64,000 bases of DNA from Brevundimonas sp. MYb52 (lineage in GTDB: Bacteria > Pseudomonadota > Alphaproteobacteria > Caulobacterales > Caulobacteraceae). The stretch spans positions 1 through 64,000 of the forward strand of contig NZ_PCPB01000003.1 in NCBI RefSeq assembly GCF_002979535.1. The letters are read 5' to 3'. Of this stretch, positions 62,381 to 64,000 are shown piece after piece. The translations under genes and the position numbers were made by a program. How positions within the stretch are numbered: the first letter of the stretch is position 1; every line of letters starts with the position of its first letter. The notes under the pieces are model-generated. The model saw nothing but the letters and a program-made list of their open reading frames with translations. It ran no database searches and was not told where the DNA came from.

Positions 62381-64000
62381 TCAATTCTCGCGTCCGACGG
62401 GATAGAGGCGGAAGCGCTGATCATAGAAGGGCGTGCGCTCGTAGAACCAGGCCAGGCGCGCGTCGCCGTCGGCGGCGAAGGCGGGCTCGGCGGCCAGTTT
62501 AGCCTCGAACTCGGCCTTCAGCGCCGGATCGGCGGCCAGCATCTTTTCGGCCAGAGGCGCGATGGCGTAGGCCTCAATATATTCGACGCGGTTCAGCACC
62601 TCGGGGAACATGCCCCAGGCGAAGAAGCTTTCCGACGACTGCGGCTCCAGCAGCAGGATAGCCACGTCGCCCATCGGCTGATCGGTCGGCACGCGCACCG
62701 AACCGACGGGGAAGGTCCAGTCCTTGGCTTCCGTGCGGACCTCGCTGACCGTGATCGGCACATGACCTTCGTTGGTGCGAGCTGAGACCTTGGGATCGAC
62801 CAGACGCAGCATGTCCACGGCCACCGTGCGCGGCGCCGCCAGGGTTTCCATCTGCACGCCGTGGGTTTTCAGCCGCTCGATGATGTCGGCGCGATAGGAC
62901 GGCACCCAGTAGGCGGTCGGGCGCTTCAGTGTCAGGGTCGGGCTGGAGCCGAAGTAGGGCACCTGCCACAGCACCGGGTCCGGCTGGCCCAGCCAGCGCA
63001 GTTCGGGACGGCCCGAGGCGACGCTGTCATAGGTGTCATAGAGGATGCCCTTGAAGGGACGGATGCGGGTCGGCTGGTCGTCGCCGTCGAAGTTGGCGGG
63101 CAGTTCGGCGGGACGCAGGGCGCGGTCGGCGCTGATGGCGGCGCGCAGGGACTGCGACTTCTCGGCGAGAACCTTCAGTGCTTCTTCCAGGAAGACATAG
63201 GTGCCCAGAACCCGCTGCTCGTGCGGCTTCAGGCTGTGGTTCTCGATCAGGATGGTCGGGACGTGGGCCGCCGAGCCCCAGCCGTTGGAATAGCGCTCGC
63301 CCAGCCCGCCGTCGTTCATGCCCTTCTTCGGGTCGCGATCGTCGATGGCGAAGACCAGTTCGCCGGGAATGTGGCCTTGCGCTTCCAAAGCGGCGTTCAT
63401 CTCGGGCTTGAAGGCGTCGTCCAGCCACTTTGCGATGGCCGGGCTGCGGCTCCAGACGCCGTCCTCGCCGTTGTAGCCGTAGGTGACGTCGTACTGGTAA
63501 TCGATGCCGTCGGTGACGTGGATGTCGACGTAGAGGTCGGGTTGATACTTGTGGATCAGGCCCATGACGGCCTGCATCTCGGTCTGATCCAGCTTCATGA
63601 AGTCGCGGTTCAGGTTCTGGTTGGTCGCCGTGTGGCGCCAGCCCTGATTGCGCGGTCCGCGCTGGTTGGGGCGGGAATAGGGGCTGGTCCGCTCATGCCC
63701 GTCCACGCTCAGGATCGGGATCAGGATCAGGTTGGCGCGGTCCAGCAGGCTGTCCTTGCCGTAGAAGGCCATGTCGCGCAGCAGCATCATGCCCGCGTCC
63801 TTGCCGTCGATCTCGCCCGGATGGATGCCGGCCTGGGCCAGCAGCACAGGCTTGGACGGGTCCAGCGTGGCTCCGTCCTTCGACGCAATCACCGCATAGA
63901 TGGGGCGGCCTTCAGGCGAGACGCCGAACTGCTCGATGCGGATCAGGTCGCTGGCCGCGTCCAGCCGGTCGAACCAGGCGCGGGTGTCGGCATAGGTGGG
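62381..64000 (-). CDS. M14 family zinc carboxypeptidase, N-terminus outside the window
   Basis: At least 539 residues; the 5' end lies beyond position 64000. The first visible residues already match the domain (EQFGVSPEGRPIYAVIAS). The zinc site is HPGE in AGIHPGEIDG, with the third ligand His in LYVDIHVTDG. MMLLRDMAFYG and TILIENHSLKPHEQRVLG follow. It is longer than a plain carboxypeptidase, with a C-terminal domain of unknown role (about 250 residues). Probably exported, which would need the missing signal peptide to confirm. The MAPEG gene follows with near-zero spacing. Confidence 0.9.
   Translation of the reverse strand, partial: PTYADTRAWFDRLDAASDLIRIEQFGVSPEGRPIYAVIASKDGATLDPSKPVLLAQAGIHPGEIDGKDAGMMLLRDMAFYGKDSLLDRANLILIPILSVDGHERTSPYSRPNQRGPRNQGWRHTATNQNLNRDFMKLDQTEMQAVMGLIHKYQPDLYVDIHVTDGIDYQYDVTYGYNGEDGVWSRSPAIAKWLDDAFKPEMNAALEAQGHIPGELVFAIDDRDPKKGMNDGGLGERYSNGWGSAAHVPTILIENHSLKPHEQRVLGTYVFLEEALKVLAEKSQSLRAAISADRALRPAELPANFDGDDQPTRIRPFKGILYDTYDSVASGRPELRWLGQPDPVLWQVPYFGSSPTLTLKRPTAYWVPSYRADIIERLKTHGVQMETLAAPRTVAVDMLRLVDPKVSARTNEGHVPITVSEVRTEAKDWTFPVGSVRVPTDQPMGDVAILLLEPQSSESFFAWGMFPEVLNRVEYIEAYAIAPLAEKMLAADPALKAEFEAKLAAEPAFAADGDARLAWFYERTPFYDQRFRLYPVGREN

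Overview
This is a GC-rich (about two thirds G+C), gene-dense stretch of an alphaproteobacterial chromosome. It looks like Caulobacteraceae, most like Brevundimonas. The reasons are the F0 operon with separate b and b' subunits, split glycine dehydrogenase (GcvPA/GcvPB), a TipF-type degenerate EAL protein, a BamF-type DUF3035 lipoprotein, the carboxyspermidine-type polyamine pair, and promoter-like GCTANAWC -10 boxes. The taxon is inferred from gene content only. I see no rRNA, tRNA, CRISPR array, intact insertion sequence or prophage. One gene, a M14 peptidase, runs off the right edge.

Layout. 1-7.3 kb: a threonine locus with an aspartate kinase-like/homoserine dehydrogenase fusion, homoserine kinase, and threonine synthase on the other strand. 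It is interrupted by a low-GC HEPN-like gene and a DUF5996 gene, and followed by a Tat-exported double retropepsin. 7.3-15.3 kb: a DUF418 membrane protein, a zinc peptidase, ErpA, then the run dGTPase - SPOR protein - NagZ - ScpA - ScpB. 15.4-18.2 kb: F0 ATP synthase operon (I, a, c, b', b) closed by an intrinsic terminator. 18.2-24.3 kb: two small membrane proteins, then the glycine cleavage operon gcvT-gcvH-gcvPA-gcvPB under a tandem glycine riboswitch. 24.3-31.4 kb: fbp and pncA; a minus-strand operon of secreted protein - argS - 71-aa protein - adenine/adenosine deaminase; ispH; a thioesterase. 31.4-42 kb: lspA and bamF-like genes, a HAD hydrolase, MaoC hydratase, ribF, a low-GC orphan, the polyamine pair, a lipoprotein and ileS.

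42-54 kb: a 2OG-Fe(II) oxygenase, TipF-like protein, SDR plus LpxL-type acyltransferase, a receiver-only regulator, DUF2093, P1 peptidase, xseA, a 53-aa membrane protein, purD, an L,D-transpeptidase-like lipoprotein and an amidohydrolase. 53.4-58.3 kb: a tightly overlapping envelope operon msbA-like - DUF374 acyltransferase - waaA - lpxK. 58.3-64 kb: a tyrosine phosphatase-like protein, two coupled small membrane proteins, DUF4170, a CysQ-like phosphatase coupled to PmbA/TldE, a MAPEG protein and the partial M14 peptidase.

Most of the window is housekeeping: amino acid, C1, purine, isoprenoid and lipid A metabolism, envelope assembly, chromosome segregation. The less ordinary parts are the kinase-dehydrogenase fusion without ACT domains, the two low-GC single-gene insertions (HEPN-like at 2.9 kb, orphan at 35.1 kb), a scattered set of palindromic REP/REPIN-like elements including one inside the gcv operon, and several tiny coupled membrane or regulatory ORFs. 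I did not find a multi-gene system that I would call undescribed.
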